Assembly (NCBI GenBank): GCA_020427395.1 | Contig: JAGQON010000012.1 | Span: 1-64,000, forward strand | From: Phycisphaerales bacterium | Lineage (GTDB): Bacteria > Planctomycetota > Phycisphaerae > Phycisphaerales > UBA1924 | Reading direction: 5' to 3' | Length of the DNA stretch: 64,000 nucleotides | Shown: positions 27,358 to 36,455 of the stretch, in pieces | Position numbering within the stretch: position 1 is the stretch's first letter | Layout of the letters: each line of letters starts with the position of its first letter | Program-made: the position numbers and the translations under genes | Notes under the pieces: generated by a model | Database searches by the model: none | Told to the model about the DNA's origin: nothing | Seen by the model: the letters and a program-made list of their open reading frames with translations, nothing else

Positions 27358-27570
27358 GTGCAGCTCTACTCCATCTTCGTCATCACGATCATCTTCCCCT
27401 ACGCCGTCCGCTACATCTTCATGCACCGCCTCGGCCTCAACGAGATCACCTACTTCATGCTCTACATCTACGCCCTCGCCCTCTTCACCATCGGCTTCCC
27501 CTTGGTCGGTGCCTTCTCCCTGATCCATGTGACCTACCTCTTCATCACCGACTACGCATCCATCGACTAG
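27358..27570 (+). CDS. Small two-helix membrane protein
   Basis: The 70 residues start at a GTG (27,358) and are almost entirely hydrophobic: helices at about 3-22 and 30-60 with FPYAVRYIFMHRLGLNE between them. No ribosome site is obvious. Codon usage is C-ending as in host genes, which supports real coding. Function unknown; one of several tiny membrane-protein genes in this stretch. Confidence 0.5.
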   Translation: MQLYSIFVITIIFPYAVRYIFMHRLGLNEITYFMLYIYALALFTIGFPLVGAFSLIHVTYLFITDYASID

Positions 27571-27576
27571 CCCGAT

Positions 27577-27617
27577 GCGGGTGCCATGCTTCGACTCGAA
27601 AAGTGAAGGAGGCCGTA
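27577..27617 (+). repeat. GGGTGCC-headed hairpin carrying a ribosome site
   Basis: GCGGGTGCCATGCTTCG ... GAAGGAGGCCGTA. The GAAGGAGG of the right arm sits at ribosome-binding distance from the GTG start at 27,618, so the repeat supplies the translation signal of the next gene. Confidence 0.55.
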
Positions 27618-27848
27618 GTGCAACTCGTCACACAGGCACTACACTCCCAGATGCTCCTGCGGAATGCCTTGTTGATCTTGTTTCTGGTTCCGATGTTCAT
27701 CTCATTCCAGATCATGCTCGCACTCAGGAAACGAGGCAAGGTCACGAGCTCGCAGATGAAGAAGCTTCTGGGCGCGATACTCATCGTGTACATGTTCCTC
27801 GCCGTCGCCACCGTCATCGCAATCGAGTGGATCGACTACCTGCGATAA
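27618..27848 (+). CDS. Small two-helix membrane protein
   Basis: The 76 residues start at GTG 27,618, 5 bases after an excellent GAAGGAGG ribosome site. Helix 1 (about 14-35, NALLILFLVPMFISFQIML), a short basic loop (ALRKRGKVTSSQMKK) and helix 2 (about 50-70) predict a cytoplasmic basic loop. Stop at 27,846-27,848. No family recognised. Confidence 0.6.
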   Translation: MQLVTQALHSQMLLRNALLILFLVPMFISFQIMLALRKRGKVTSSQMKKLLGAILIVYMFLAVATVIAIEWIDYLR

Positions 27849-27874
27849 AACACAATCGTGCCACCCGCCCCCTT

Positions 27875-27950
27875 CCCCTCTTCTCTGCGCCCTCTGCGTG
27901 ACCTTCGCGCCCTCTGCGTTCAGTCCCATCTCCTCCCTCTTCGAGCCCTT
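27875..27950 (+). repeat. CTCTGCG 9-mer repeat tract, copy 4
   Basis: CTTCTCTGCGCCCTCTGCG and further CTCTGCG-type units, then CTCTTCGAGCCCTTCG which also closes copy 3. Confidence 0.65.
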
Positions 27951-27951
27951 C

Positions 27952-27992
27952 GCCGGGTGCCACGGGTTGACCCGAAGGGCAACCCGTGCGTC
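27952..27992 (+). repeat. GGGTGCC-headed hairpin (CACGGGTT stem)
   Basis: CACGGGTT (27,961-27,968) pairs with AACCCGTG (27,981-27,988). The same stem type occurs inverted at 34,460-34,504. Confidence 0.7.
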
Positions 27993-28038
27993 GAGGAGTA
28001 CCTGGGCACCCGCATACACCCAAACCCCAGCACACCCC

Positions 28039-28075
28039 ATCCCTCTCCCCTCTTTTCCCCCTCTGCGTACCCACC
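28039..28075 (+). repeat. CTCTGCG repeat, short copy 5
   Basis: CCCTCTTTTCCCCCTCTGCGTACCC-like end of the tract only, just upstream of the DinB-family gene, the same relation to a gene start as copies 1 and 2. Confidence 0.5.
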
Positions 28076-28091
28076 CCCGATCCCCGATACC

Positions 28092-28631
28092 ATGCACCCC
28101 ATGAGCACCCAACCACCGCAGTACCCGCACACCCCGCCGCCCAGCCCGCTCCCGCACAACGCGACCCTCGAATCCCTCCAGCCACACATCCAGCAGCTGG
28201 CCGACGCACCATCCATCCTCCGCCAAGCCGTCGACGGCCTCACGCCCGAACAACTCGACACCCGCTATCGCAACTGGACCCTGCGCCAGATCACACACCA
28301 CATCGCCGACTCGCACCTCCACGCGCTCATCCGCTACAAGTGGGCCCTCACCGAGCCCAACCCAACCATCAAGCCCTACGACGAGAACCTCTGGACCGCC
28401 CTGCAGATCACCCAATCCGCCGACATCGAACTCTCACTCAACCTGCTCGACGCGATCCACGCATCATGGATCGCGCTCATCCACACCCTGACCCTCGACC
28501 AACTCAACCGCACCTTCGTCCATCCCGAGTTCGGCACCACCGTCCGCATCGCCGACATGATCCCCAGCTACGCCTGGCATGTATCCCACCATGCCGCCCA
28601 AATCACCTGGCGACGCAACAACCCCATCTAA
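28092..28631 (+). CDS. DinB/YfiT-family putative metal-dependent protein (BstA-like)
   Basis: The 179 residues form the four-helix DinB fold of the YfiT/BstA group, thiol-S-transferase-like enzymes that use a three-His metal site. Metal His residues lie in ITHHIADSHLHALIRYKW and in the C-terminal AWHVSHHAAQI. Also typical are NWTLRQ, KPYDENLW and TFVHPEFG. Bacillithiol itself is not expected here, so the thiol substrate is open. Start taken at 28,092; an ATG three codons later is equally possible. It lies downstream of a CTCTGCG repeat and ends 23 bases before a REP-like hairpin. Confidence 0.85.
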   Translation: MHPMSTQPPQYPHTPPPSPLPHNATLESLQPHIQQLADAPSILRQAVDGLTPEQLDTRYRNWTLRQITHHIADSHLHALIRYKWALTEPNPTIKPYDENLWTALQITQSADIELSLNLLDAIHASWIALIHTLTLDQLNRTFVHPEFGTTVRIADMIPSYAWHVSHHAAQITWRRNNPI

Positions 28632-28653
28632 TGCCCGATGGCGTGCTCCCCCA

Positions 28654-28706
28654 ACTCCTCCCCCGCACCTGCGGGGGAGGTGTCCGCGCCGCGGACGGAG
28701 GGGGCG
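28654..28706 (-). repeat. CCCCCTCCGTC/GGGGGAGG REP-like element, copy 1
   Basis: CCTCCCCCGCA pairs with TGCGGGGGAGG, followed by TGTCCGCGCCGCGGACGGAGGGGG. The same two-hairpin unit is at 34,555, 37,796 and 51,213 in the other orientation. Probably also ends transcription of the preceding gene. Confidence 0.7.
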
Positions 28707-28760
28707 TCTTGCTCTTCACCGAATCCCCAATCCCCAATCCCTGATCCATCTCTCCCCCCC

Positions 28761-29180
28761 TCAATCCACCTCAATAACCCCATACCCACCCGGCATCGGT
28801 CCAACCAGAACACGCCGGATCACACGACCCTGCTCACCATCGCCGGGCAGTGCCCGCGCGACCTGAGCCGAATCGAACCCCTCTGATCCCATCCCGTCAC
28901 TCGGCAGCGCCGTCGTGCTGGGGAGCAGCAGCAGCGAGCACCCCATCACAACACCCACGCCGCCGACAATCGGCAGCTCGCAACGCAACCGGGTGTACAC
29001 CCGCAGCAACGCCATCAGCATGACATTCGCCAGGGCCACACCCAGGATCACAAACAGGAACATCCGCACCGCAGCCGTCCCCCCGAACACGGCCAGCAGC
29101 AGACCCAGAACCACCAAAGAGATCGCACCGAGCCAGCAAGCGCCGACAACACACAGCATCTGTCTCATCTCACGGTCCAT
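28761..29180 (-). CDS. Hypothetical membrane protein
   Basis: The 139 residues have three hydrophobic helices (about 5-28, 33-55 and 68-85) followed by a soluble tail (VARALPGDGEQGRVIRRVLVG). The start at 29,180 is preferred to an earlier one because AAGGAG lies 8 bases before it. Unrecognised. It reads away from parA, leaving a 159-base divergent intergenic region that must hold both promoters. Confidence 0.6.
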   Translation of the reverse strand: MDREMRQMLCVVGACWLGAISLVVLGLLLAVFGGTAAVRMFLFVILGVALANVMLMALLRVYTRLRCELPIVGGVGVVMGCSLLLLPSTTALPSDGMGSEGFDSAQVARALPGDGEQGRVIRRVLVGPMPGGYGVIEVD

Positions 29181-29339
29181 CACAAAGCTCCTTCTGCCGT
29201 CGAGATCCTCTCGACACATAGAAAGCTACCGATGCCGGATGAGCCCTATCTCAAAACCCAATGAAAACGGTTTTAGCCAGCCAGAAACTCCCACCAATCC
29301 GCCCCCACACGCCCGAAATCAGCCGATATACTCGGTTGA

Positions 29340-30277
<938 letters not shown>

Positions 30278-30281
<4 letters not shown>

Positions 30282-30667
30282 ACCAGCCCGCCAGCCCATG
30301 GCGCACCCCGGTGCGCATCGCGTGGGCCCTCTACACCCTGGCCCTGCTCACGGCCACCCACTGGCCCGGCCTCGTCGTCGACGGCCCGGTCGACTGGATC
30401 GACAAGATCATCCACTGCGGCGTCTTCTGCATCTGGACCTGCCTCTTCTACATGAGCGGCCTGGTGCTCGGGCAGCGCCGATTGCTCTGGACCGTCCTGA
30501 TCGGCTTCGGCTACGCCATCTTCGATGAGACCACCCAGCCGATGTTCGACCGGGTCTTCGACCTGCTGGACCTGGCGGCCGACGCCCTCGGCGTGCTGCT
30601 TGCGGCAGGGCTCATCACGGCAACGCGGCGGGTTTGGCCCCGGTTTCGGGGCGATTTGGCTGAATGA
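30278..30667 (+). CDS. VanZ-like small membrane protein
   Basis: The 129 residues have four membrane helices. The VanZ pattern is seen: DKIIHCGVFCIWT in helix 2, YAIFDETTQPMF, then DLLDLAADALGVLLAA. VanZ-family proteins are small membrane proteins of uncertain biochemistry, first met in teicoplanin resistance. The start overlaps the parA stop by 4 bases, giving strict coupling. Its 3' end lies against the blaI operator region. Plus-strand base skew turns from C-rich to G-rich within this gene. Confidence 0.85.
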
Positions 30668-30760
30668 CGAAATTCTTCGTCAATTCTTCGGTGTCCCTCT
30701 TGCATTGCGTGGCAAATTGACGAAGATCTTCGTAGATGAGTCTACGAGGAGGTATCGCGT
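30540..30760. other. GC-skew switch point; candidate replication-origin region
   Basis: Plus-strand counts made by hand on 60-base lines: 24,301-24,360 C 29/G 12; 30,301-30,360 C 29/G 16; 30,541-30,600 C 21/G 21; 30,601-30,660 C 17/G 25; 30,781-30,840 C 12/G 26; 35,281-35,340 C 12/G 31. The change holds for genes of either strand on each side. C-rich to G-rich, left to right, is the polarity of an origin. No canonical DnaA box or parS was found by eye. Confidence 0.5.
30666..30746 (+). promoter_or_regulatory. Probable BlaI operator cluster
   Basis: Three inverted repeats precede blaI: GACGAAATTCTTCGTC (30,666-30,681), the perfect 14-mer ACGAAGATCTTCGT (30,720-30,733) and CGTAGATGAGTCTACG (30,731-30,746). 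TTGACG at 30,717 could be a -35 box. BlaI/MecI repressors bind such short dyads and usually control their own operon. Confidence 0.65.
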
Positions 30761-31151
30761 GAGCCGGAAGAGTGACTCGAAGAAGCCGACGGATGCGGAG
30801 TTGGCGATCCTGGGTGTGATCTGGGATCTGGGCTCGGCGACGGTGCGCGAGGTGCACGAGGTGCTGAGCGCGGAGTCGGAGACCGGTCAGACGACGGTGC
30901 TCAAGCTGATGCAGATCATGGTGGAGAAGGGGCTGCTGAACAAGGACGCGAGCGTGCGCCCGCAGGTCTTCAGCGCCGCGATCCCTCGGGAGAAGACGCA
31001 GAAGCAGATGCTGGGGCATCTGCTCGACGGCGCGTTCAGCGGGTCGCCGGGCAATCTGGTGCTGCAGGCGCTGAGCATGCGTGAGAGCAGCCCGGAGGAG
31101 CTGGCGCAGATCCGCAAGATGCTCGACGAGCTTGAAGGGGGTGCGTCATGA
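30759..31151 (+). CDS. BlaI/MecI-family transcriptional repressor
   Basis: The 130 residues form a winged helix (KPTDAELAILGVIWDLGSATVREV ... TTVLKLMQIMVEKG) and a C-terminal dimerisation helix. The start is a GTG at 30,759 behind CGAGGAGGT, which drops an upstream extension lacking coding character. Family members repress their operon until the membrane-bound M56 receptor activates. Here the receptor gene follows with ATGA overlap, so the pair is a complete BlaI-BlaR1-like switch, although no beta-lactamase gene is in the window. First gene on the G-rich side of the skew switch. Confidence 0.9.
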   Translation: MSRKSDSKKPTDAELAILGVIWDLGSATVREVHEVLSAESETGQTTVLKLMQIMVEKGLLNKDASVRPQVFSAAIPREKTQKQMLGHLLDGAFSGSPGNLVLQALSMRESSPEELAQIRKMLDELEGGAS

Positions 31152-33094
31152 GCGGGTGGACCTCGTTGATTGAACCATTGGCCAGCGCACTGGGGCATGC
31201 GGTGGTGCAGTCGCTGTGGCAGTGCACACTGGTGGGCGCGGTCGCGGCGGCGTTGCTGCTCGGCGTTCGGCGCGCGTCGGTACGGTACGGTGTCTGGTTC
31301 GCGGCGATGCTGGCGTGCATCGGCTGGTTCGGATGGACATTCGCTTCTGGGATCGAGCTTCCGGTGGTGGGTTCAGCGGGCGAGGGCGGCGGCATGATTG
31401 GTGGCGCTACGGCAACGATTGATCCGGGTGGTCTTCGTTTGAGCGTGTTCGAGATCGTGGCGCTGCTATGGGGTATTGGGTTCCTGCTCGTGAGTATTCG
31501 TTATCTGCGTCAATGGGGCGCGGCCCAGCGGCTGCGCCGGCGCGAGGTCACGGAGGCGAGCGGTGAGTGGGCGGCGGTGTTCGAAGAGATGCGCGCGGCG
31601 CTAGGTGTGTCCCGGCGTGTGCGCATGCTGGTGAGCGGGATCGCGCGCTGCCCGGTGGTCGTGGGGGTTGTGTCGCCGGTGGTGATCGTGCCCTCAAGCG
31701 TGCTGCTGATGATGAGCCCTGAGCAGGTGCGGATGGTGCTGGCGCACGAGTTGGCGCATATTCGACGGTATGACCATCTTGTCAACATGTTGCAGGTGTT
31801 GGTCGAGACGGTCATGTTCTATCACCCGGTGGTCTGGTGGATGTCACACCAGGCGCGTGTTGAGCGTGAGCACTGCTGCGATGACGCGGCGGTGCGATGG
31901 GCCGGGGACGCGGTGTCGTACGCGCGGGCGCTCACTGAACTCGAAGAAGTCCGGATGCGGACGCGGGCGGTGCTCGCGCTGCAGGGAGGATCACTGATGA
32001 ATCGGATACGAAGGTTGATTGAGGATACGGATGCTCGGCGCGGGCGCGGATCGATGCGGGCGCTGGCGGTGTTGTCGGCGGCGATGCTGATCGCTGGTGC
32101 GGGGTATGCCCACGCGGCGCTGAATAAGGAGGGGCCGCGTGATGAGACCTTGGCTGCGGTGCAGTCGGGTGTATCGAGCGGCGTGATGACGCAGGAGCAG
32201 GCGCGGCGTGTGTACCTCGAGGTGCTGCTGCCCGGCTCGGAGCTTGAGCGTGCCCTGGCGCACAAGCAGGAGCTGGCGCTCCGCGAGCTGGATGCGAAGG
32301 GGGCGAGTGAGGACGAGATCGCGCAGTACCTCAATGAAATGCGGCTGCGTGCGGAAGAGCGGATCGAGCGTGATTTTCGTGAGCGGGTGCTTGGTATGAG
32401 CACGCGTGAGGCGGCGCTGTCGATGTACGGCGAGAACCTGGCGAGGTTGGTTGAAGCGGGCGAGATCACGCCGGCGGAAGCGGACGCTTTGTACGCGGAG
32501 CGTGAGGCGCTGCTCAATGGATCGAAGCACATGGTCCTTGAGATCCAGTTGGATAACGGCTCTGAGTCGGCGATGCGTGCTGAGAAGGCGAAGCTGGAGC
32601 TCGAGGTGCGTGTGCGTGCGGTGAAGGAGCTCATCGCTTCGGGGCAGATCACCAAGGAGGAGGGCGCTGCCCGGCTCGAGGCGCTCAAGCGGGAGATGGG
32701 CGCTTTGCTGCATCGCTCGCACACGGGTGGTGAGGTGATCCGGTACGAGGTCGTGCCGACGATCAAGGATGCGCAGATCATCATGAAGCCCGAGGCGGGC
32801 AGCGCGGAGGAGATGCACTTCAAGGTGCTCCGTCTGATCGAGCAGGAGCAGACCGGGCAGACCTTTGAGATTCATGAGGTGCTCAGCTCCGAGCCGGGGC
32901 AGGCCGGTGCGGTGTTCGAGCTGACGGTAACGGCTGAGCCGACTGATGCGGAGCCCGAGTCTGAGGGCTTTGAGATCAGGGTCGAGCCGAGGAAGACGCA
33001 GAAGAAGCTGACGCCGATGGATGAGGAGTTCTGGCACTTCCAGGGGATTCGTTCGCTCTCGGAGTATGAGGAAGAGAATCCTGATGATTGTTGA
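31148..33094 (+). CDS. M56-family (BlaR1-like) membrane metalloprotease receptor
   Basis: The protein has 648 residues. Membrane helices lie at about 8-36, 45-62 and 98-117, and the zinc site HELAHIRRYDH is at about residues 200-210, followed by MSHQARVEREHCCDDAAV. A last helix (ALAVLSAAMLIAGAGYAHA, about 305-325) leads to a long exported part. That part lacks a penicillin-binding domain; instead it is charged and helical with two similar SHOCT-like segments (VEAGEITPAEADALY and IASGQITKEEGAARLE), suggesting protein-protein rather than beta-lactam sensing. Family role: on signal, cleave or inactivate the BlaI partner. Ends before a strong terminator. Confidence 0.88.
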   Translation: MSGWTSLIEPLASALGHAVVQSLWQCTLVGAVAAALLLGVRRASVRYGVWFAAMLACIGWFGWTFASGIELPVVGSAGEGGGMIGGATATIDPGGLRLSVFEIVALLWGIGFLLVSIRYLRQWGAAQRLRRREVTEASGEWAAVFEEMRAALGVSRRVRMLVSGIARCPVVVGVVSPVVIVPSSVLLMMSPEQVRMVLAHELAHIRRYDHLVNMLQVLVETVMFYHPVVWWMSHQARVEREHCCDDAAVRWAGDAVSYARALTELEEVRMRTRAVLALQGGSLMNRIRRLIEDTDARRGRGSMRALAVLSAAMLIAGAGYAHAALNKEGPRDETLAAVQSGVSSGVMTQEQARRVYLEVLLPGSELERALAHKQELALRELDAKGASEDEIAQYLNEMRLRAEERIERDFRERVLGMSTREAALSMYGENLARLVEAGEITPAEADALYAEREALLNGSKHMVLEIQLDNGSESAMRAEKAKLELEVRVRAVKELIASGQITKEEGAARLEALKREMGALLHRSHTGGEVIRYEVVPTIKDAQIIMKPEAGSAEEMHFKVLRLIEQEQTGQTFEIHEVLSSEPGQAGAVFELTVTAEPTDAEPESEGFEIRVEPRKTQKKLTPMDEEFWHFQGIRSLSEYEEENPDDC

Positions 33095-33113
33095 GCACGG
33101 TTGAGTTCTTATC

Positions 33114-33140
33114 GACGCCCGCGGATTGCGGGCGTCTTTT
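33114..33140 (+). terminator. Rho-independent terminator after the blaI operon
   Basis: GACGCCCGC pairs perfectly with GCGGGCGTC around GGATT, followed by TTTT. Confidence 0.9.
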
Positions 33141-33231
33141 GTGTGCTGTGGTTGGGTTTCGGGGTTGGCGTTTGCGGTTGGTGGTGGGATCTGGTACACC
33201 TGAGTCCGGCAAGGATGTCAGGAGGCAGTGG

Positions 33232-34350
33232 ATGCGGTATGGATTGATGATGGCGGCGGCGGGGGTGATGGTTGGTTCGGGTCTTGCGAGCGAGGGCGGT
33301 GGTGATGAGCGGGTGTCGATCTTCGGTACTGAGTTTGTGGTTGTCGATGATCCCGGGAATCGTGACACCAACGAGTTTGAGGTGCCGCTTGGACCCGAAG
33401 AGCGAATCGGGGGCGTAGATTATGTCTATCTCATCGCTGTTACCGAAGTCACGGTTGCGCAGCATCTAGAGTTCGTCGAAGCGTACTACCCGTTCTATGT
33501 CATCAGAACGGGGTCTGAATTGGGATCCGCTCAGTTTAGTGGACGTGCGATCCGCGTCGCATTCGGTCAAATTCACATACTGCCCGGTCATCATCCTGAT
33601 GAACCCACGGTGATGAGTTGGGAGTACGCGGCTCGGTACATCAATTGGCTGCACAACGGCAAGATCATTGAGGATTGGGCGTTTGAGACCGGGGTGTACG
33701 ACACCTCGACTTTCGTCCAAGATAACGACGGCAACTGGTTGCACCAAGAGAGCCACTCGCCAGGCGCACGGTTTTGGATGCCGACTGCGGATGAGTGGAT
33801 CAAGGCGGCGTACTGGGACCCGCAGAAGAACAACGGCGCCGGCGGGTACTGGCGATATCAGAACGGCTCAGACATCGAGCCCCGCCCGGGGTTGCCGAGC
33901 GAAGGCGGGGAGCGGAATGCCGGTGTGGACAACAACGATGGTTTTCCGCTGCCGGTCGGTTCATATCCAACGGTCATGAGCCCATGGGGCGTGCTCGATA
34001 TGGCGGGGGGGCAATCTGAGTTGTTCGAAACAATCCCCGATTCGGGAAACCGATATCGGCGAGGAACCGGCGGCTCTGATTTTAACTATTGGCACTATGA
34101 CGACATTTTTTCACCTGATATTATCGGGTATTATGTGAACACCAGCGCATTCGTGCCCAATGGCCTACGTTTGGCATCAACCGCCTACGCCCCGGCAGAC
34201 CTGAATGAGGACGGGCGAGTTGATTTCTTCGATGTTGCACAGTTTGTCCGTTGGTTTCTCGACGACGACGAGCGTGCCGACTTTCGAGAGGATCAGTTGC
34301 TCAATCGGGATGATGTCCGCGTGTTTCTTGGTTTGTCACTGAATATCTGA
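33232..34350 (+). CDS. Secreted FGE/SUMF1-like protein with degenerate dockerin tail
   Basis: The protein has 372 residues. A signal peptide (1-20, MMAAAGVMVGSGLASE) precedes a formylglycine-generating-enzyme-like domain at about 45-320: YLIAVTEVTVAQHLEFV, SWEYAARYINWL, ARFWMPTADEWIKAAYW, SPWGVLDMAGGQSELFE and a late NGLRLAS. The final 50 residues contain one good EF-hand-like dockerin repeat (DLNEDGRVDFFDVAQFV) and a second, degraded one; the usual Gly-Cys end is missing. Secreted FGE-like proteins lacking the copper-binding Cys pair are probably structural or binding proteins. CAGGAGG precedes the ATG. Confidence 0.8.
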   Translation: MRYGLMMAAAGVMVGSGLASEGGGDERVSIFGTEFVVVDDPGNRDTNEFEVPLGPEERIGGVDYVYLIAVTEVTVAQHLEFVEAYYPFYVIRTGSELGSAQFSGRAIRVAFGQIHILPGHHPDEPTVMSWEYAARYINWLHNGKIIEDWAFETGVYDTSTFVQDNDGNWLHQESHSPGARFWMPTADEWIKAAYWDPQKNNGAGGYWRYQNGSDIEPRPGLPSEGGERNAGVDNNDGFPLPVGSYPTVMSPWGVLDMAGGQSELFETIPDSGNRYRRGTGGSDFNYWHYDDIFSPDIIGYYVNTSAFVPNGLRLASTAYAPADLNEDGRVDFFDVAQFVRWFLDDDERADFREDQLLNRDDVRVFLGLSLNI

Positions 34351-34459
34351 TTCGTGGGGGCATCGAAGATCCTGCTTTGCCCTTGCGGGTCAACGCAGGG
34401 CGCCCGCATTCTGTCATTTGGCCGCTTTTCCGTGGCAGTTCGATCCCAGGTCATGCGGA

Positions 34460-34504
34460 GGGCACGGGTTGTCAGCCGTTGGCTGAGCAACCCGTGGCAC
34501 CCGG
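34460..34504 (-). repeat. GGGTGCC-headed hairpin, inverted (CACGGGTT stem)
   Basis: GGCACGGGTTG ... CAACCCGTGGCACCCGG, an inverted relative of 27,952-27,992 with a longer stem (an extra CAGCC/GGCTG pair). Confidence 0.7.
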
Positions 34505-34554
34505 AAGAGCTTTGGCGCACTTTGCGATGTTTGGACGCGGTGCATGCTGGGGTC

Positions 34555-34610
34555 ACCCCCTCCGTCACCACTGCGTGGTGACACCTCCCCCGGAAGCCCG
34601 GGGGAGGAGA
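34555..34610 (+). repeat. CCCCCTCCGTC REP-like element, copy 2
   Basis: CCCCCTCCGTCACCACTGCG, GTGGTGACA, then CCTCCCCCGG/CCGGGGGAGG. It lies in the 292-base gap before murJ together with the GGGTGCC hairpin at 34,460; nothing else seen in that gap. Confidence 0.7.
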
Positions 34611-34642
34611 GCGGGCGTTTTTCGTGCGCTGGGTGGGGCTGA

Positions 34643-36310
34643 ATGGTCGATGAGTACGGGGTGAGTACGCCCGTCGAGAACGAGAAGAGCCACGATTCGT
34701 CACTGGGACGCGACACCCGCACGGTGGCGGGGTTGACGCTGGTGTCGCGCGTGCTGGGACTGGTGCGCGATGTCGTGACGGTGCGGGTGTTCGGGGACAC
34801 CTTTGTGGGGTCGGCGTTCGCGGCGGCGTTCGCGGTGCCCAACATGTTCCGGCGGCTGTTTGGGGAGGGGGCGCTGTCGGCGGCGTTCCTGCCCGAGTAC
34901 ACGCGGCTGGCGGATGAGGACCCCAAGAAGGCGGACGCTTTTGCCAGCCTGACGATCGGGCTGCTGGCATTGGTGACGGGGCTGATCACGCTGGCGATCG
35001 AGCTTGGGCTGCTTTGGGTGGTGCTGGCTTCGGGGGATGACCCGCAGCGGGTGTACTCGTTGAAGCTGGTGATGGTGATGCTGCCGTTCATGCCGCTCAT
35101 TTGTGTGGCGGCGATCCTGGGCGGGATGCTGCAGAGCCACGGGCGGTTTGGGCCGTGGGCGGCGGCGCCGATCCTGCTGAACCTGTGCATCATCGGTGCG
35201 GCGCTGCCGTACTTTGTGGTGGACGGCGCGGACCCGGCGGCGTGGGCGTACCCGATCGGGATCGCGGCGGTGGTGTCGGCGGTGCTGCAGGTGCTGTGGT
35301 CGATGTGGGCGCTGCGGCGGACGGTGCGGTGGACGACAGGCGTGAGCGCGGCCAAGCGCGAGGCGAGGGTGATGCTGGTGCGGATGGTGCCGGTGATCAT
35401 CGGGCTGGGCACGCTGCAGCTGAACTCGTTTATGGACACGCTGATCGCGATGTACCCCAACTGGATCGGGGACACGGTGTTCGGGCGGGCGTATCCGCTG
35501 GACGAGTCGTCGAACGCGGTGCTGTTTTATGCGCAGCGGCTGTACCAGTTCCCGCTGGGGGTGTTCGGTATCGCGGTGGCGACGGCGGCGTTCCCGGCGT
35601 TGTCGCGCGTGGCGAATGATGAGGCACGGTTCGGTGATATGTTGCGGCGCGGGATGCGGCTGAGCCTGTTTATTGGAGTGCCCGCGAGCGTGGGGCTGTG
35701 GCTGGTGGGCGATGCGCTGATCCGGGTGCTGTACACGGGCGGCGGCGAGGGCTTCAGCGCGGAAGGCGCGGCGCGGGCGAGCGCGGTGCTGAGCGGCTAC
35801 GCGGTAGCGGTGTGGGCATACTCGCTGAATCAGCTTCTCACGCGGGCGTTCTACGCGAAGGGTGATACGCGGACGCCGATGACGATTGCGCTGGGGATGG
35901 TGGGCGTGAACCTTGGGCTGAACTGCGTGCTGATCTGGTGGCTGCGCGAGGCGGGGCTGGCGTGGTCGACGGCCGGTTGTGCGGTGGGGCAGACGGTGCT
36001 GCTGCTGATCGCGGCTCGGAGGAAGATGGGCACAGACTACGTTGGGCTGGGGCGTGCGGTGGTGCTGATCGGGGTTGGGGCGGCGTTGATGGGAGTTGGC
36101 GTGTACTTGATGGGGTTGGTGACTGGATCGGGCGAGGGCGGCGGTTCCTGGTGGGGGAGCGTGGGGGGTGTGGTGCTCATGACCCTCGTTGGTGCAGTGG
36201 TTTACGGGCTCTGGTCGATATGGATGAAGATGGATGAGCTGGGCTGGCTGATCGCCAAGTCGACGGCGGCGTCGCCCGGTTTGCATGAGGTATCTGGCGA
36301 TGAAGATTGA
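34643..36310 (+). CDS. murJ: Lipid II flippase MurJ
   Basis: It flips the lipid-linked peptidoglycan precursor across the inner membrane. The 555 residues have about 14 membrane helices of the MVF family. Signature segments are LTLVSRVLGLVRDV near the N-terminus, the FRRLFGEGALSAAFLP region, and the conserved Arg-containing YAKGDTRTPM loop. The first ~28 residues are polar, so translation may start slightly downstream, for example at a GTG near residue 7. Coding strand strongly G-rich. Its end overlaps the next gene (entericidin-like lipoprotein) by 11 bases. Confidence 0.93.
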   Translation: MVDEYGVSTPVENEKSHDSSLGRDTRTVAGLTLVSRVLGLVRDVVTVRVFGDTFVGSAFAAAFAVPNMFRRLFGEGALSAAFLPEYTRLADEDPKKADAFASLTIGLLALVTGLITLAIELGLLWVVLASGDDPQRVYSLKLVMVMLPFMPLICVAAILGGMLQSHGRFGPWAAAPILLNLCIIGAALPYFVVDGADPAAWAYPIGIAAVVSAVLQVLWSMWALRRTVRWTTGVSAAKREARVMLVRMVPVIIGLGTLQLNSFMDTLIAMYPNWIGDTVFGRAYPLDESSNAVLFYAQRLYQFPLGVFGIAVATAAFPALSRVANDEARFGDMLRRGMRLSLFIGVPASVGLWLVGDALIRVLYTGGGEGFSAEGAARASAVLSGYAVAVWAYSLNQLLTRAFYAKGDTRTPMTIALGMVGVNLGLNCVLIWWLREAGLAWSTAGCAVGQTVLLLIAARRKMGTDYVGLGRAVVLIGVGAALMGVGVYLMGLVTGSGEGGGSWWGSVGGVVLMTLVGAVVYGLWSIWMKMDELGWLIAKSTAASPGLHEVSGDED

Positions 36311-36446
36311 ACGCAAGACGGCGAGAGCTTTGGTGTTGATCGCGGCGGCGGTTGCTTCGGTGGCCCTGAGTGCGTGCAACACGGTGCGGGGTGTGGCCAA
36401 GGATGTGACGAAGGCCGCGGACACGCTTGATCCGGACAAGAACTAG
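36300..36446 (+). CDS. Entericidin-like small lipoprotein
   Basis: The 48 residues consist of a short basic N-terminus, a hydrophobic signal helix (ALVLIAAAVASVALSAC) with lipobox LSAC, then NTVRGVAKDVTKAADTL. The CNTVRGxxKDxxKA run after the lipid-modified Cys is the hallmark of the entericidin EcnA/EcnB family of tiny outer-membrane lipoproteins, which in enterobacteria form an antidote/toxin pair; most relatives are single and of unknown role. It starts inside the end of murJ (ATGAAGATTGA), so translation is coupled. Missed by length filters because it is so short. Confidence 0.8.
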   Translation: MKIERKTARALVLIAAAVASVALSACNTVRGVAKDVTKAADTLDPDKN

Positions 36447-36455
36447 TTGCGCGGC

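Noticed and set aside
34700..36439. 579-codon minus-strand frame over murJ
   Set aside because: His/Arg/Gln-rich shadow of a membrane protein gene.
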